Shown here: piece after piece, positions 7,985 to 17,551 of the stretch
Layout: the number at the start of each line of letters is the position of its first letter
How positions within the stretch are numbered: the stretch's first letter is position 1
From: Rhodohalobacter barkolensis
GTDB taxonomy: Bacteria > Bacteroidota > Rhodothermia > Balneolales > Balneolaceae
Length of the DNA: 64,000 nt
Assembly: GCF_002834295.1 (NCBI RefSeq)
Contig: NZ_PISP01000001.1
Location: forward strand, 124,001-188,000
Direction of reading: 5' to 3'
Position numbers and translations under genes: made by a program
The notes under the pieces: model-generated
The model's input: the letters and a program-made list of their open reading frames with translations, nothing else
Database searches by the model: none
Told to the model about the DNA's origin: nothing

Positions 7985-10717
7985 ATGGAGTTTACAGCTA
8001 CAAAAAAGTTCACAATTTTACTATGTCTTTTTTGCATCCTGACCTGTGCACAGGCCGGATTTGCTTATGATAATGATAAGGTTTTGAAAATAGCTCAGGA
8101 ATTAGAAGAACAGTCGGATAGTATTAAAATCAAGAAGCCGGCTGAATACCAACTGCAGGCTCATCGTGTAGAACCCGGTGCTGTTTCAATTGATGGTTAC
8201 CTTGAAGAATCCATTTGGGAATCTGCACGCGTTGCCACAAACTTTACCCAACACACACCAGATACCGGAGAACCGGCCAGCCAGAAAACGGAAGTTCGGT
8301 TTCTCTATGATGATGATTACCTCTATATCGGGGCTCGAATGTACGATCAAAATCCGGACGAGATTGCGGCGACACTTTTTCGTCGGGACGGAAACGAGTA
8401 TAGTGACTGGTTTTTAGTTGGTATTGACAGCTATAATGACAACCGAACAGCGTTTGTGTTTGGGGTAAACCCGAGGGGAGTTCGTAAGGACTACCTGATT
8501 TATAATGATAATCAGGATGATATGAGCTGGGATGCTGTCTGGGAAGCTTCGGCATCTATTGATGACGATGGGTGGACTGCTGAACTCAGGATCCCGCTTT
8601 CCCAGCTGCGCTACAATGGTGAGGTTGGCAAGATGAAAAGTTGGGGGCTCAACTTCTCTCGTGCAATTGCCCGAAACGGTGAAGAATCTTTTTGGGCACC
8701 AACACTACCGGACGACTCCGGAATTGTATCAAACTTTGGAAGAGTTACTAACCTGCGAGAACTGCCCGAAAAAAATCGTTTAGAAGTACTGCCATATCTT
8801 TCCGGTCAGCTCGATCGATCGCCGGGAGATCATCAAAATCCATTTTACAAACAGCATGACCCTTCCTTTAATCTGGGCGGAGATATCAAGTACGGTTTGA
8901 GTTCGAATATGACGCTGACAGCAACGGTGAATCCAGATTTTGCACAGGTGGAAGTAGATCCGGCCGTGGTAAACCTTTCAGCTTTTGAGACTTTTTATCC
9001 GGAGCGCCGGCCATTTTTTCTTGAGGGTTCGGAAATCTTCAGTTTTGGGTTTAGCAGTAATATTGATCTTGGTGATACACCCCGTCTTTTCTACTCAAGA
9101 AGAATCGGGCGTGCACCACAGGGACCTGTGCCAGGCGATCCCCAATTTATCGATCGTCCATCTCAAACCCCCATAGCCGGGGCGATAAAGCTGAGTGGAA
9201 AAACGTCCGATGGATGGTCACTTGGATTACTAAACGCATTGACTTTGGAGCAGAGTGCAAGCTACAGCGCAGAGGGAGATGATATTCAGAACGTGAGTGT
9301 TGAACCACTCAGTAACTACACTGTAGGAAGGCTGCAGCGCGATTTTCGGGAAGGTCACACCGTAGTAGGACTAATGGCGAATAGTCTCTACCGTGACCTG
9401 TCGATACCCAGTCTTGAATCTACTCTGACAGATCAGGCATTTAGCGGCGGACTTGATTTTGAACACTCCTGGCAGGATAGAAAATATCGATTCAACGGCC
9501 GGTTTGCGGGAAGTCATGTAAGCGGTGATCCTGAGGTAATCAACCGGTTACAGCGATCGAGCGCTCGCTATTTTCAGCGTCCTGATGCTGGTCATCTGAA
9601 TCTTGATCCGGATCTGACCAGCCTCCAAGGGCTTTATGGAGACGTGATGTTTACTTCTCAAACCCGCCATTGGATGAGTCAGTTTCGTGCATATCAGATC
9701 ACGCCCGGATTTGAGGTGAATGACATGGGATTTCAGTCGGCCGCCGATCGCCGGGCTATGACGGGAATGCTGATTCATATGCAACCCAGTCCAATTGGGA
9801 TCCTTCGGAATTTCAATGTCTGGGCAGCCACTGCCAATAGCTGGAATACAGACGGTGACTATGTGATGAATTTGCACGGAACAGGTGGAAGTTTCCGATT
9901 TCAGAATTTCTGGAGCTTGAATTATGAACTACTTGGAGGCGTGCGCTCTCTTGATGATCGTCTGACAAGAGGAGGTCCGCTTGCTCAAAGTCCATCTTCC
10001 ATCCGGTTGAATATGAATGTAAGTACTGATTCCAGAAAAGATTTCAGAACAACTGTACAGTTCAACCAGGTGAGATCAGAATTGGGTGACTGGTCACAAC
10101 ATTTCGGACTAACATTACGATATCGGCCCCATCCTGCAGCCTCGATTTCACTTGTGCCTTCACTGTCCAGAAACTTTAATAAAACACAGTATATAGCAGC
10201 GATTTCTGACCCAAATGCCACAGCTACCTTTGGAAATCGATATGTTTTCGCTGAACTGGAGCAAACCACGCTGGCTACAGCTATCCGTCTGGAGTGGACG
10301 TTCACGCCTGATATCAGCCTGCAGATGTTTGCCCAGCCGTTTGTATCGGTTGGATCGTTCGACCGGTTTAAGCAGCTCGAACGCCCGAAGAGCATGGATT
10401 ATTCCGTATATGGAGAAGATATCGGAACGGTCAGTTATGATGATGTGTCCCGACGATATGAAATCGACCCGGATGGAAGCGGCGATGCAACGTTTGATTT
10501 TGGGAATCCGGACTTTAATTTCCGGTCCCTTCGTGGAAATGCCGTGGTTCGATGGGAGTTTCGACCGGGATCTACAATCTTCTTTGTATGGCAGCAAAAC
10601 CGTACCAGTCGTGAATCAATTGGTAGCCTGAATATGGGGCATGATTATGGAGAGTTGTTCCGCACTCCTGCGGATCACACCTTTATGGTGAAATTCTCGT
10701 ATTGGCTGGGGTATTAA
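7985..10717 (+). CDS. DUF5916 outer-membrane barrel protein with CBM9-like N-terminal domain
   Basis: A 910-residue exported protein. A signal peptide (residues 1-27, ending near AQAGFA) is followed by a CBM9-like beta-sandwich (about 55-215: SIDGYLEESIWE, then EVRFLYDDDYLYIGARMYD). The rest is a DUF5916 region rich in alternating strands, predicted to be an outer-membrane beta-barrel. The landmarks VNPDFAQVEVDP and FYPERRPFFLEGSEIF are typical of the family. The protein ends in an aromatic strand (KFSYWLGY), as barrel proteins do. Its role is not established; family members are common beside peptidase or carbohydrate genes in Bacteroidota. A terminator-like repeat lies 16 bases past the stop. 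Confidence 0.92.
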   Translation: MEFTATKKFTILLCLFCILTCAQAGFAYDNDKVLKIAQELEEQSDSIKIKKPAEYQLQAHRVEPGAVSIDGYLEESIWESARVATNFTQHTPDTGEPASQKTEVRFLYDDDYLYIGARMYDQNPDEIAATLFRRDGNEYSDWFLVGIDSYNDNRTAFVFGVNPRGVRKDYLIYNDNQDDMSWDAVWEASASIDDDGWTAELRIPLSQLRYNGEVGKMKSWGLNFSRAIARNGEESFWAPTLPDDSGIVSNFGRVTNLRELPEKNRLEVLPYLSGQLDRSPGDHQNPFYKQHDPSFNLGGDIKYGLSSNMTLTATVNPDFAQVEVDPAVVNLSAFETFYPERRPFFLEGSEIFSFGFSSNIDLGDTPRLFYSRRIGRAPQGPVPGDPQFIDRPSQTPIAGAIKLSGKTSDGWSLGLLNALTLEQSASYSAEGDDIQNVSVEPLSNYTVGRLQRDFREGHTVVGLMANSLYRDLSIPSLESTLTDQAFSGGLDFEHSWQDRKYRFNGRFAGSHVSGDPEVINRLQRSSARYFQRPDAGHLNLDPDLTSLQGLYGDVMFTSQTRHWMSQFRAYQITPGFEVNDMGFQSAADRRAMTGMLIHMQPSPIGILRNFNVWAATANSWNTDGDYVMNLHGTGGSFRFQNFWSLNYELLGGVRSLDDRLTRGGPLAQSPSSIRLNMNVSTDSRKDFRTTVQFNQVRSELGDWSQHFGLTLRYRPHPAASISLVPSLSRNFNKTQYIAAISDPNATATFGNRYVFAELEQTTLATAIRLEWTFTPDISLQMFAQPFVSVGSFDRFKQLERPKSMDYSVYGEDIGTVSYDDVSRRYEIDPDGSGDATFDFGNPDFNFRSLRGNAVVRWEFRPGSTIFFVWQQNRTSRESIGSLNMGHDYGELFRTPADHTFMVKFSYWLGY

Positions 10718-10732
10718 ATTAAAAAAGCGATC

Positions 10733-10784
10733 CTCGTCTGCCCGAATTCCGGCGTGCATTTCGCCGGTTCGTGCGACGAGTTTT
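10733..10784 (+). terminator. Terminator-like R4-end hairpin after the DUF5916 gene
   Basis: Outer arms CTCGTC and GACGAG are followed by TTTT. The inner stem CCGGCG-tgcattt-CGCCGG is perfect. The same CTCGTC/GACGAG unit recurs at 35385-35426, 37310-37403, 39540-39589, 41609-41654, 44639-44683 and 44998-45044. Confidence 0.65.
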
Positions 10785-10925
10785 CCAGGTTGCAGGCCAA
10801 AAGCCGGAGGTTTCCTTTCCTTGTCCAGAGCTCCGCTTCGGCGGTGATAAAACTGCAGCTCCGCAGCATATGTATATCTTCAACATCAATTTGAATTGTG
10901 ATGGTGAATAGACGATCTGTTGACA

Positions 10926-11041
10926 CCGCCTCAACAAGCCCTGAATACCAAACCAATCCCTCTGTTCGGCGGATTGTTGGTGATTACCTAAGAACCCATC
11001 CATGAATGGATGGGCTAGGATGTGTGTCATGGCTACGCCAT
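10926..11041 (+). repeat. E-element, half form
   Basis: R runs 10926-10972 (CCGCCTCAAC to TTCGGCGG). P1 has arms CCCATCCAT and ATGGATGGG (10995-11014). P2 is ATGGC-tac-GCCAT. These stems are unrelated in sequence to the GC-rich P1/P2 stems elsewhere, yet they hold the same positions. Confidence 0.8.
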
Positions 11042-11092
11042 TGAATTACTCATTGGTTATCATTCACAAATCGGTCGTTCGTCGTTTATTAC

Positions 11093-11128
11093 CCCGTCGG
11101 CATGCTGCTTTTGCAGGCTGACGGGTTT
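11093..11128 (+). repeat. R3 hairpin (CCCGTC/GACGGG) with T-tract
   Basis: CCCGTC and GACGGG flank GGCATGCTGC...GCAGGCT and are followed by TTTTT, so it could terminate rightward transcripts. Related copies are: 12764-12798, 23150-23184 (degenerate) and 27305-27334. More degenerate copies are near 17245-17280, 19593-19616, 24894-24912, 25184-25212 and 31268-31295. Confidence 0.6.
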
Positions 11129-11150
11129 TTCCAGGCTACAGATCGCAGGC

Positions 11151-11196
11151 CGCAAATCACAAATCGGCGTTCGTGATTCGTTATTCGCAGTTCAAA
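11151..11196. repeat. Heptamer array, GAAY type (minus strand)
   Basis: Read on the minus strand, six units follow at exactly 7-base spacing: GAACTGC, GAATAAC, GAATCAC, GAACGCC, GATTTGT, GATTTG. The same unit order recurs in the 45086-45132 array. Confidence 0.8.
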
Positions 11197-11319
11197 AAAG
11201 CTGTGCAATGGGTCGCCTGACGAGTGGAATGTATTTTTCCTCGTCCGGGAGCTCTGCTCCGGCGGTGATAAAACTGCAGCTCCGCTACATAAAACGTCTT
11301 AACCAGATTTCGAACGGGA

Positions 11320-11435
11320 CCGCCTCAACAATCCCTTAATTCCAAACCAATCCCTTTATTCGGCGGATTATTGGGGGTTACCTGAGAACCCATCAATGAA
11401 TTGATGGGCTAGGATGTGTGTCATAGCTACGCCAT
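11320..11435 (+). repeat. E-element, half form
   Basis: R runs 11320-11366. P1 arms are CCCATCAAT and ATTGATGGG (11389-11408), a compensated change from the copy at 10926. P2 is ATAGC-tac-GCCAT. Confidence 0.8.
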
Positions 11436-11567
11436 TGAATTACTAACTGGGTATCATTCGTAAACCTTACACCTTACACCTTATGCCGTAAACCGAATAT
11501 CATTCGCATCTCGACGCAGACAGGATCCATCAGCCGATGGAACGCTGTCAGGTCGCATGGATTCCCA

Positions 11568-12653
11568 CTAATTTTCAGGTACCTGATATACCATTGAATT
11601 GATATTCATTCCGGCACCGACGGAGGCGAAGATGATGGTATCACCGGGGTTTATGCTGTGGCCGTCCAGTTGTTTGCGGAGGATTAAATCGAGCAGGGTA
11701 GGTACGGTGGCCACGCTTGTGTTGCCGAGTTTGGAGATGGTCATCGGCATGATATCATTTGGCATCTCTTGCTTATCATAGAGCTTAAAGAGACGTTGGA
11801 GTATTGCTTCATCCATCTTCTCATTGGCCTGGTGAATCAGAACTTTATTGACATCCTTCAGATCGAGTCCCGCTTTTTCGATCGACTTTTTGACGAGTCC
11901 CGGAACGTTCGATAAGGCGTATTGGTAGAGTTTTCGACCATCCATTTTCAGGTAGAGAGTGTCATCGGCGCTCTCATCATAAGAACGATCCATATTCAGA
12001 TAGTGAACCTGAGTTTCTGTATCTGTACGTGCGGCATGGGATAGGATGCCTGAATCAGTTCCGGAGTTGTCCGCTTGTAAAACGGTAGCACCGGCACCAT
12101 CGGCATAAATCATGCTGTCGCGATCGTGGGGATCACAAACCCGCGAGAGGGTTTCAGTACCAATTACCAAAGCCGAGGTAGCATCTCCGCTACGAATAAA
12201 ATAATTAGCCTGAATCATTCCCTGAAGCCAGCCGGGACAACCAAACGGCAGGTCATATGCCACACAGTATGGATTTTTGATTCCCAGGTGATATTTTACT
12301 TTTGAGGCCAGGCTCGGAACCATATCCACTCTGCGGTTCTCAGCACGAACATCTCCAAAATTGTGGGCAACGATAATATAGTCGAGATTTTCACGGTCCA
12401 GTCCGGACATATCAAGCGCCTTTTCAGAGGCTTTTGCGCCCATATCGGAGGCAAGCATGTTGGCGTCGGCAAAACGGCGTTCCTCTATTCCCGTAATTTC
12501 CCGGAATTTTTCAATTGTCTCCTCATTCGATTTCTCAAATGGTGTTCCGTTTTTCTCCAGAAAGGTGTTTTTTAAAAAATTGCTATTGGGAACAACTCTG
12601 TTAGGAATGTAAGATCCGGTTCCTGTGATGACTGTTCGGATTTGAGGGGCCAT
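11568..12653 (-). CDS. Beta-ketoacyl-ACP synthase III family (FabH-like) protein
   Basis: A 361-residue thiolase-fold protein. The condensing-enzyme triad is visible: Cys139 in LPFGCPGW, His274 in LIHQAN and Asn311 in LGNTSV. FabH-type enzymes condense an acyl-CoA with malonyl-ACP to start fatty-acid synthesis. It is somewhat longer than a housekeeping FabH, and the long N-terminal extension before TGIEERRFA suggests a paralogue for a special acyl chain or secondary lipid. No other lipid-synthesis gene is adjacent. The ATG at 12653 begins MAPQIRTVITGTGSYIP, the normal family start. Confidence 0.9.
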   Translation of the reverse strand: MAPQIRTVITGTGSYIPNRVVPNSNFLKNTFLEKNGTPFEKSNEETIEKFREITGIEERRFADANMLASDMGAKASEKALDMSGLDRENLDYIIVAHNFGDVRAENRRVDMVPSLASKVKYHLGIKNPYCVAYDLPFGCPGWLQGMIQANYFIRSGDATSALVIGTETLSRVCDPHDRDSMIYADGAGATVLQADNSGTDSGILSHAARTDTETQVHYLNMDRSYDESADDTLYLKMDGRKLYQYALSNVPGLVKKSIEKAGLDLKDVNKVLIHQANEKMDEAILQRLFKLYDKQEMPNDIMPMTISKLGNTSVATVPTLLDLILRKQLDGHSINPGDTIIFASVGAGMNINSMVYQVPEN

Positions 12654-12825
12654 AAGAGTAACGTTTTGAGCTTTATTTGAGCCTAATTGGAGATATACGA
12701 AAAATGCTATTGAATGTCGAGTTGTTCAAGCTTCAAGTTTAAAGCCACAGGCTGCCATCGTATACCTGTCGGCATGTTGTAGTTGCAAGCTGACGGGGTT
12801 TTCCAGGCTACTAGTCGCAAGCTTC

Positions 12826-12866
12826 ACTTCGTAATTCGGTGTTCGAAATTCACAAATCGGAGTTCA
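12826..12866. repeat. Heptamer array, GAAY type (minus strand)
   Basis: Minus-strand units GAACTCC, GATTTGT, GAATTTC, GAACACC and GAATTAC are 7 bases apart. Sister arrays lie at 13252-13298 and 13719-13768. Confidence 0.75.
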
Positions 12867-13015
12867 AACCACAATTGCAGAACGGGTCGCCTGACCCGTT
12901 GGATTGACTGCACCTCTCTTTGCATTGTTTGGGAACTCCCCCCTTATTCCTCTCTTCATTTCGTTTTTAGAGAGGGGAGACGATGTTGCAAAGATCTTAT
13001 GTCAAACAAACTCCT

Positions 13016-13212
13016 TGTCTCTTTTGTCTTGATACAAAAGAGACATAAAAAATCAAGGCTGTGAGAAATTGACAGCGTGTTCTGTTCGAATGAGTCACAA
13101 ATTCATGGCTTGTCTAATTGATACTTCGCATCTCTGCTTATTGGAGGCTGGTGAATTTGTGATTTTCTCATTCTTACATTCACACTTGTTTCTGTCAATT
13201 TCTCAAGGCCGT
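13016..13212 (+). repeat. R2 palindrome, empty loop
   Basis: GAGAAATTGACAG (13052-13064) is inverted as CTGTCAATTTCTC near 13192-13204, and ATGAGTCACAAATTCA is inverted as TGAATTTGTGATTTTCTCAT. The loop lacks the GTCATCCTGA hairpin found in other copies. A separate TTTGTCTTGATACAAA hairpin precedes it. Confidence 0.75.
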
Positions 13213-13487
13213 TTTTACTCTGTCTGCAAGCGTAAGGCTAATAGATTTAGTAAGTCAATTCGTAAATCGTCGTTCGAAATTCGGAGTTCAAATCACAATT
13301 GCTAAACGGGTCGCCTGACCCGTTGGATTGACTGCGCCTCTCTTTGCATTGTTTGGGAACTCACCCCTTGTTCCCCTCTCTCTTTACTCTGTTCTCAGAG
13401 AGGGGCGATGTAAACTCTGATTTTCGTATGGTAATAAATCTTGGAGGAAGTGGGATATCTGATAAGATATAATCAAAATTTTGAGGG

Positions 13488-13608
13488 GCATCGCCTCAAC
13501 ATTATTATGATCGCTGAACCAGACTATCTTTTCGTCGATTGTTTTTTTGGATCCTCATTACCCCGAGTTGAAACCCGGGGCTAATCACATTTTGCACCGC
13601 TTGGGCAG
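13488..13608 (+). repeat. E-element, half form
   Basis: R is diverged (CGCCTCAAC to CGTCGATTG). P1 is CCCCGAGTTGAAACCCGGGG (13561-13580), with one mismatch. P2 is degenerate (GCACCGCTTGGGCAG). Confidence 0.65.
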
Positions 13609-14088
13609 GTACTTTTTCCCTTCTATATGCTGCATTTGCTGGTTTATCACATTGCAAGTTCTCAGTGCCTCGATGCAGTTAATTAGGGAACTTGTCGACA
13701 ACGAGGTTTCAGTCTTTAAGTCGCAAATCGTCGTTCGTGATTCGTTATTCGAAGTTCAAATCACCAATTTGCAATGATCTTATATCAATCAATTCGCTCT
13801 CTCTATTTGTAAGTACCAGTATATGATTCTCTCTCATCTTATTATTTCGGGAGAAGAATTGACAAAAACCTGACCTTTAAAATGATATCGAGTACTGATT
13901 TGGGTTAAGGGAGAGACTATTCGAGTCATAATATTAGATATAATTAATCATTCACACCTCTCAATTTACATTTCTTATAGTATATTTATGTACTACTTGT
14001 GTTTGGGTGTGTTGAATAAGTGAGAGAGAAAAAAAGATATAATTGATAAACACGATGTAGCAATTTTAATAAGGAGAGAATCAAAATC

Positions 14089-15801
14089 ATGAGAAAGTCA
14101 GGATACTTTATATTCTTCGCATTTCTTTTAATGGCTTTCAGTTGTGAATCCTACCAGGGAGAATTTGATGAATCTGTGCCCGATCTACACACGTTAACAA
14201 CGAATGTTTTACCTGAAGAAGGGGGCACTATTTTGCCATCGGGAGGTGAGTTTTTAGCCGGAGAAAGCAGACAGATTGTGGCACGTCCGGCAGATGGATA
14301 TGTGTTTGACGAGTGGACAGGCGACCTTTCCGGAGATTCGAATCCACATACTATTCAGTTTAATTCAAACAAATCAGTTACGGCACAGTTTTCACTGAGG
14401 GATTATGATCTCAATTTAGAGATTGTTGGAAATGGTGCCGTCAGCGAAACTGTCGTTGAACGCTCTACATCAGTTACCGTCAGGCTCGAAGCTGAAGCCG
14501 AGGAGGAGTGGTTTTTTGATCGTTGGGAGGGAGATCTGACCGGAAGCAGCAGTCCGGAGACCATCACCATAGAAGAGAACGAGGAGAAGAGTGTGAGAGC
14601 CGTTTTCGAACAAATTCCACCGGAAGAGTATACTGTTAAAATCAATACGCAAGGTTCCGGTACGGTTGAAAAAGATCCGGACAAGGAAATCTACATAGAA
14701 GGTGATGAAATTACCCTAACAGCAAAGGCAGCAAATGGCTGGAGATTCAGTGAGTGGCGAGGAGATTTATCCGGCAGCTCGAATCCTGTAAAGATTATTG
14801 CAGATGAGGATAAAGAGATTACGGCTGTATTTGAGCGGAGCAGATTGGATGAATATTCCGTAACCATCAGCACGGAAGGCTCGGGAACAGTTGAGAAAGA
14901 TCCGGACAAGAATGTCTATACGGAAGGAGAAGAGATCACTATGACTGCGAAACCGGCTGTAGGGTGGACATTCAGCGAGTGGAAGGGTGATCTGTCTGGA
15001 AGTACAAATCCGGCTTCAATTGTTGTTGATGATGATATGCAGATTACAGCTGTTTTTGATGAGATTATACAGAATGAATATACCCTAACTGTCAGTACAG
15101 AAGGCTCCGGATCTGTTAACATAGATCCGGATAAGGAGGACTATTCAGAGGGAGAAGAGGTCACCTTAACTGCGAATGCGGATCCCGGATGGACATTCAG
15201 CGAGTGGAGGGAAGATCTGTCCGGCAGTTCGAATCCGGAGACAATTACTGTGGATGAGGACAAACAGATTACAGCTCTTTTTGATGAGGAACCCGATTTT
15301 GGGATTTCTGTACAGGAAGTGAAATTTTACATCAGGGAGATGAGTCTTGAAGGGGCCCGTAGAACCGATGATTATAAAACCAAGGATTTTATACTGAATG
15401 TGCCTATCGATGGATCCCCTTTTGTGATTACACATGTTAACATTCCCTACGGATTTTATGAAGAACTCGAACTTGACATCAAAAAGCCCGATAGTAAAGC
15501 TGATATAGATGATTCTGATTTCAGAGATGGGTCCGGCAGCTATTCAGTGGTTGTTAAGGGGGTGTTTAATGGTGTCGACTTTACATATCGATCATCGGAA
15601 GATTTTGATATTGAAGTAGAGCTCAGTCCGCATCTTGAAATTAAGAGTGGTCAGACTGAGATCATCGCCTTAACGCTTGATTTTGATGGGTGGTTTATGA
15701 AAAGTGATGGCGGATTTCTTGATCCCAACGACTCCGGGGATAGGAAGCAAATCGAAAAAAATATTGAAGATTCCTTCAGTGATTTTGAGGATGGATTTTA
15801 G
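14089..15801 (+). CDS. Lipoprotein with five InlB-type B-repeats
   Basis: A 570-residue surface lipoprotein. The signal peptide has a lipobox ending AFSC. It is followed by five tandem beta-repeat modules of about 70-75 residues (about 34-400), each ending in a variant of EWxGDLSGSSNPxxI and an acidic DEDKxITAVF strand. These resemble the divergent InlB B-repeat/bacterial repeat family of adhesins. A unique domain of about 170 residues follows (403-570: FILNVPIDGSPFVITHVNIPYGFYE), of DUF4382-like appearance (tentative). AAGGAG at 14071-14076 supports the ATG. Repeats 3-5 are also similar at DNA level, so unit number may change by recombination. Its role is probably surface adhesion or binding, by inference. 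Confidence 0.85.
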   Translation: MRKSGYFIFFAFLLMAFSCESYQGEFDESVPDLHTLTTNVLPEEGGTILPSGGEFLAGESRQIVARPADGYVFDEWTGDLSGDSNPHTIQFNSNKSVTAQFSLRDYDLNLEIVGNGAVSETVVERSTSVTVRLEAEAEEEWFFDRWEGDLTGSSSPETITIEENEEKSVRAVFEQIPPEEYTVKINTQGSGTVEKDPDKEIYIEGDEITLTAKAANGWRFSEWRGDLSGSSNPVKIIADEDKEITAVFERSRLDEYSVTISTEGSGTVEKDPDKNVYTEGEEITMTAKPAVGWTFSEWKGDLSGSTNPASIVVDDDMQITAVFDEIIQNEYTLTVSTEGSGSVNIDPDKEDYSEGEEVTLTANADPGWTFSEWREDLSGSSNPETITVDEDKQITALFDEEPDFGISVQEVKFYIREMSLEGARRTDDYKTKDFILNVPIDGSPFVITHVNIPYGFYEELELDIKKPDSKADIDDSDFRDGSGSYSVVVKGVFNGVDFTYRSSEDFDIEVELSPHLEIKSGQTEIIALTLDFDGWFMKSDGGFLDPNDSGDRKQIEKNIEDSFSDFEDGF

Positions 15802-16016
15802 GGAACTCACCTTTCCGACCAAAGTCGTCGAGAGAGGCTGGTGAGTTTTTCTTTTCGTCTACCTGTTGCTCACATTTCCGCTGATTTCTCATGACCAAGT
15901 TTACAGAATTCAGTTAGGCAGAAATTCTAAACTAGTACAGTCTATGCCTTTTATTTAATTACCAAAATACGATTGGTGATTTGAATTTTAAACTACTGAA
16001 TTTGTAAATGGTCAAA

Positions 16017-16343
16017 CCTCGTAGAGGTGAAACACGAATAGCCACAGGTGAAGTGAAACGAAACCTGGGGTTTAGGAAGCACAATAATTTACCCGCTGAA
16101 TAGAGGGATTTGTTTGGATTTTAAAGCTGTATTGATGTGGTTTAACACTGATTATGGAATGTAATATTTCATCAACAAAATTGTGGATTGATGATTTATT
16201 GAATGGCGGATTAGATATAAACGCATTCTGTGGGTCAACGCCTCTACGTTTTCCGGAGCTCTGAACTTTTCTCTCTGTTCGGCGATATTATTATCGCATT
16301 GCTATATCCCCGGGGCTAATTACATTTTGCCCCGTTAGGGCTG
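16017..16343. repeat. E-element, full-length inverted form
   Basis: Two half elements point away from each other, so P2-P1-R is followed by R-P1-P2 across a central spacer of about 90 bases. Left P2 is CCTC-gta-GAGG. Left P1 is CCA-CAGGTGAAG...CCTGGGG. Right P1 is reduced to CCCCGGGG, and right P2 is GCCCC-gtt-AGGGC. Confidence 0.8.
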
Positions 16344-16412
16344 GGGTCGTGAATCACGGTAGGCCCACGCAACCGTCGCCTCCAGTTTGATCTGCGAACG
16401 GAATCATTAATT

Positions 16413-16756
16413 GTCCCGGAGGGATAACATGTTGGTAGCCCCAAGCGCCAGCTTGGGGTGTGAGTGAGTGAGAATTCAAAATCACCCGCCGAATTGAGGG
16501 ATTGTGTTGGAGTGACGAATTGAATAGAGGCGGTTCAACTCAGATTATGGAATGAAATATTTCGTCAACAAAATTGTGGATTTATGATTTGTTGAATGGC
16601 GGATTAGGTATAAACGCATGCTGAGGGTCATCGCCTCTACGTTTTCCGGAGCTCTGAACATTTCTCTCTGTTCGGCGATATTATTATCGCATTGCTATAT
16701 CCCCGGGTTCCGCTACGCTATACCCGGGGCTAATCACATTTTGCCCCTCCGGGGCA
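16413..16756. repeat. E-element, full-length inverted form
   Basis: Left P2 is TCCC-gg-AGGGA. Left P1 is CCCCAAGC-gcca-GCTTGGGG. Right P1 is CCCGGGTTCC...ATACCCGGGG. Right P2 is GCCCC-tcc-GGGGC. It forms a tandem pair with the copy at 16017. Confidence 0.82.
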
Positions 16757-16924
16757 GGGGTGTATGTATACTTGGTAGCTGCTATAGTTGCAGAATAACG
16801 GTTTATTCGAGGTCATAGTTTTCAAGCTTCAAATCGAAGTTCTGTGATTTAAAATTCATTATTCTGAGTTCAAATCCCCTCTGTTTAATGAGACGCATGC
16901 TCAATGATTCTCAAATCACATAAA

Positions 16925-17233
16925 GCTCCGTAGGAGCGAAACGATGGTAGCCCCAAGCGTCAGCTTGGGGTTGTGAGTGACACAACAGAATTTTCCGCCG
17001 AACAGAGGGGTTCGTCTGGAGTATAAATCAGAAAAGAGGCGGTTTAACCCAGGTTGTGGAGTGAAATATACCGGCATAAAATTGTGGATTCGTGATTTTT
17101 TGTAGGACTGATTGGATATAAACAGATTCTGAGAATCATCGCCTCAATGTAATCCGGAGTTCTGGAGCAATCTCTCTGTTCGGCGGGGATGGGATTTCAC
17201 TCAGGGCTAATTACATTCTACCCCTTTGGGGTA
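16925..17233. repeat. E-element, full-length inverted form
   Basis: Left P2 is GCTCC-gta-GGAGC and left P1 is CCCCAAGC-gtca-GCTTGGGG. Right P1 is eroded (TTTCACTCAGGGCTA). Right P2 is ACCCC-ttt-GGGGT, again compensated. Confidence 0.8.
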
Positions 17234-17451
17234 GGGGATTCCGTCTGCATGCTATATTTGCAGATTGATTGGTTAACATCAAGCCGCAAGGTACTGGTGG
17301 CAGGCTTTCTGTTGTTTGTGGGTGACGGTGGAGGCTGGTGAGTTTTTCTTTTCGTCTTCTGACAGCTCACTTATCCCTTCGATTAATCAAGGCCAGATTT
17401 TATCAGTGTTAGAATGGATCAGATATTGTGGAATAACAAAACCGCACACCT

Positions 17452-17500
17452 CATTCCTTATCGCGTAAACCGTATAACGTACGCCGTTCAAACCCATATA
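17452..17500. repeat. Heptamer array, CCGTA type
   Basis: Units CCTTATC, GCGTAAA, CCGTATA, ACGTACG and CCGTTCA follow at 7-base spacing, about 50 bases beyond the 3' end of the CNNM gene. Confidence 0.75.
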
Positions 17501-17551
17501 CTGTAAAGATTTGACGTGTGTGAAACGCTGATAGGGAATATCCCAAAAATA

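Larger units (their letters stand above)
10718..11567. other. Intergenic, 850 bp: two tandem repeat blocks
   Basis: It starts with a terminator-like hairpin (10733-10784). Then come two direct copies of a composite block, at about 10830-11065 and 11249-11460. Each block holds an R4 hairpin pair (GAGCTC..., CTGCAGCTCCG) followed by an E-element. Between them are an R3 hairpin (11093-11128) and a heptamer array (11151-11196). A CCTTACA/CCGTAAA array (11463-11494) and a CTGTCAGG hairpin (11515-11555) lead to the KAS III-like gene end. Confidence 0.8.
12654..14088. other. Intergenic, 1,435 bp: repeats then unique AT-rich leader
   Basis: Contents in order: R3 hairpin (12764-12798), heptamer array (about 12826-12866), AACGGGTC/GACCCGTT hairpin (12881-12900), CCCCTCT-type hairpin (12945-12982), R2 palindrome (13016-13212). 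Next come a heptamer array (13252-13298), a second AACGGGTC hairpin (13305-13324), a second CCCCTC-type hairpin (13370-13407), an E-element (13488-13608) and an array (13719-13768). The blocks 12840-12990 and 13262-13410 are direct duplicates about 424 bp apart. From about 13770 the DNA is unique, AT-rich, and probably carries the promoter of the next gene. Confidence 0.75.
15802..17551. other. Intergenic, 1,750 bp: three full-length E-elements
   Basis: R2 half copy (15830-15893), then full E-elements at 16017-16343, 16413-16756 and 16925-17233. The first two are joined by a linker (16356-16405) containing CGGTAGGCCCACGCAACCG. Afterwards come a degenerate R3 (17245-17280), an R2 half copy (17327-17395) and a CCGTA array (17452-17500). 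No gene is seen. Confidence 0.8.
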
